Below are positions 62,372 to 64,000 of a stretch of DNA of 64,000 nucleotides, piece by piece (the stretch's first letter is position 1; every line of letters begins with the position of its first letter). Below the pieces are notes generated by a model, which was not told the DNA's origin, searched no databases, and worked only from the letters and a program-made list of their open reading frames with translations. A program made the translations under genes and the position numbers. The DNA comes from Dipylidium caninum (taxonomy: Eukaryota; Platyhelminthes; Cestoda; Cyclophyllidea; Dipylidiidae), in the NCBI GenBank assembly GCA_017562135.1, contig QEYB01000062.1, positions 744,001 to 808,000 of the forward strand, written 5' to 3'.

Positions 62372-62402
62372 CTCCTCCTCCTCTTCTTCTTCTTCTTCTT
62401 CT
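62372..62402 (+). repeat. (CTT/CTC)n repeat in stomatin 3' UTR
   Basis: CTC units pass into about seven CTT/TTC units. The reverse strand would read as a Glu-rich run, which explains the spurious acidic open frames seen there. Confidence 0.75.
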
Positions 62403-62560
62403 CCCTTTCCTTCTTCTCCTGCCCTTCCACCGCCTTCCCACCTCAGCAACTCCGCCCCCCTTCCCCCACGCCATGCCTGTTCAGCGCACAAGGTGGACTC
62501 ATCGTGAACGTCCCTCCATTTCATCGGTGTTTGTGCCCATGTTTACGAGTGCATGGAGAC

Positions 62561-62566
62561 ATTAAA
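62561..62566 (+). other. Polyadenylation hexamer ATTAAA (stomatin)
   Basis: This common variant hexamer lies 340 nt downstream of the stomatin stop and is the best candidate in the interval. Confidence 0.35.
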
Positions 62567-62792
62567 TAGGACAGTTAGAGTTTAGCTGCGAACGAAACTT
62601 AAGTCCCTGAAGTCTAAATTATACTGCGCAGTTATTTTCATTTCTGTGACAACAATTTTTAACACTTACTGCGTGTTTATTCGGCATGTTCGCCTCCCCG
62701 TCTTCAACGCTCAAAGCCTACATCCACGGGCACAAAATTAATTCAAGCCAAGTTGATTACGTTGGTCCCGAGTGTGTGGCGCTCGAGTAGCC

Positions 62793-63810
62793 ATGGCTTC
62801 TGTTGAAGTTCATTTACACCCGTGTATTTCATGCGAGTTGCAACAAGTAAGAAATGCGACAAAATCATATAGAAATTTATTGAAATGTTCGGTGAAAATG
62901 CAATTTTCCGCTAGAGACATGCAGAAGGATAGTTTCGGAAAGTTTGAAACGGGCGTCTTTGACCTTTCTGATAAGCCAACTCCTGGCCGACCGTCTTTCA
63001 TCGTCGATGTTGTCAAGACCAGAAAAAATTCTCTTCCGACATATCGCAGAAAGGCCCAGCTCAGCTTCAACGAAGCACTTCGACCCTTATGTGGAAGAGA
63101 TAATTGGGGCTGGAAATATTCAACCCGGTGCCACATGAATGAACTCAGAAGAAGTTGGATGATCGAGTCTCTGCTTGACCACACAAATCGAGCCTTTCTT
63201 GAAGCGGGCGATAGTTGGGGACCAACAGTGGAACACCTAAGAGAAAATTGTAAGGAAAACGGGCTATTTTGTGAACCCACAAAACCTGGCCCTTCCACCT
63301 CGGAAGCACATTCGACTGAATTGGAGAAAGCGTTGCGTTGCGATGCCCGTGTGGAGGACGATTGAGGACCAGTGGCTTGTGAGCTTTTGAAATCAACCAG
63401 ACAGGCTCAATTCGGAAAGGTGTTGTCAGCAAGTGGACAAGTTAAAGACAGCAGCCCGAGAAAAGTGGCCGCAAAGTTTAAGCAGAAGGAAAGTCACCAG
63501 ACTGCCTCGTGACAATACCGAGTCACATGCAGATTTGGCGACTCGTCTTTGCAAATCGCAGAAGCAGCCTGGGCAATTGTGCCGCATCCACCGTATTCTC
63601 GGACTCAGCGCCCAACCTGCGATCACTTATGTTTGTTACGCACCAAAACTTTTTTTGAAGACAAAATTCAAGAATGAAGAAGCTGTCTAACAAACGCTGC
63701 TTCAATTGCTTCCATCAAAAGATGAAGCCTTTGCGAAAAGGGATGTACATAATTGTGCCCCCACGTCGGCAAGGGCCTCGTTAAAAATTAAAGGCAATTA
63801 TTTTGTTTAA
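62793..63810 (+). pseudogene. Degenerate mariner (Tc1/mariner) transposase
   Basis: Mariner transposases are DD34D cut-and-paste enzymes. The relic reads from an ATG at 62793 to a TAA at 63808-63810 and keeps family landmarks in order. These are FGKFETGVFDLSDKPTPGRPS (mariner FRSGDFDLxDxPRSGRP), HMNELRRSWMIESLLDHTNR (the HELT...R..IC.SLL.R region), GPVACELLKSTRQAQFG, DKLKTAAREKWPQ, RDNTESHADLATR (mariner HDNARPH), and a C-terminal SKDEAFAKRDVHN...IKGNYFV. Breaks: an in-frame TGA at 63363-63365, a frameshift near 63433, and an in-frame TAA at 63688-63690. The catalytic HDN is now RDN and the PDLAPSD motif holding the third Asp is gone. The element cannot be active. Terminal inverted repeats were not found. 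Confidence 0.85.
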
Positions 63811-64000
63811 TAGTTCATTGACGTTACAAAAGTGTACTTTGTGTTATTCCATAAACGATCAAACTTTCCATGAGGATCTGGTAAATTGCCATCAGACGAA
63901 ACAGTTTCCATTGGCTACTTTTTACCCTGCCTCTCTCAGCAGTTCGAGTTCCTCCTCCACCACACACGCTTCTCTGGAGGTGCGGTGGGGCACTTGTGGC
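63811..64000. other. Window end, non-coding
   Basis: About 190 bp follows the mariner relic and may include its decayed 3' flank. No exon or terminal repeat was identified. Confidence 0.4.

Larger units (their letters stand above)
62222..62792. other. Stomatin 3' UTR and spacer
   Basis: The interval holds a pyrimidine-rich stretch with a (CTT)n run at about 62372-62402, and an ATTAAA variant polyadenylation hexamer at 62561-62566, 340 nt past the stop. No other gene was seen before the mariner relic. Confidence 0.5.

Noticed and set aside
62268..62524. Glu/Arg-rich minus-strand open frames
   Set aside because: They are produced by the (CTT/CTC)n repeat in the stomatin 3' UTR read on the opposite strand.

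Overview
The window is eukaryotic. Genes are split by GT-AG introns ranging from 34 nt to nearly 5 kb, coding exons are often GC-rich, and there are no operons or ribosome-binding sites. Very short introns (34, 40 and 42 nt) mixed with multi-kilobase ones, together with a decayed mariner element, fit a parasitic flatworm, most likely a tapeworm. That assignment is an inference from gene architecture, not from a marker gene.

Layout. (1) About 3.5-29.1 kb, + strand: the 3' part of a large kyphoscoliosis-peptidase/hillarin gene. Thirteen exons were joined by hand and every junction keeps reading phase. They encode 1,186 residues: KY (W180-type) repeat, charged linker, transglutaminase-like core, four more KY-type modules, stop. 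The 5' end lies upstream of the window or was not found. (2) About 30.2-32.1 kb, - strand: seipin, the ER lipid-droplet scaffold, in six exons. Unassigned hydrophobic exons lie just upstream of it. (3) About 35.1-36.6 kb, + strand: an unrecognised small hydrophilic protein of about 243 residues ending in a PPPY-containing tail. (4) About 36.9-39.7 kb, - strand: ORC2, origin recognition complex subunit 2, tail to tail with gene 3. (5) About 39.7-48.5 kb: no gene recognised. (6) About 48.5-62.2 kb, + strand: stomatin, seven exons, 367 residues, complete from a plausible ATG to a stop. (7) About 62.8-63.8 kb, + strand: a broken mariner transposase.

Base composition is striking by eye. The KY gene, the 41-48 kb spacer and most of the stomatin gene are relatively GC-rich. 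The block from about 29.6 to 41 kb, holding seipin, the unknown gene and ORC2, is clearly AT-rich and compact, with short introns.

The genes do not form a pathway. KY/hillarin is a cytoskeletal or muscle-attachment scaffold, seipin acts in ER lipid storage, ORC2 in nuclear DNA replication, and stomatin as a membrane-microdomain scaffold. The points most worth following are the apparent Cys-to-Ser change at the transglutaminase nucleophile of the KY protein, the unknown PPxY protein, and the unassigned hydrophobic exons upstream of seipin.
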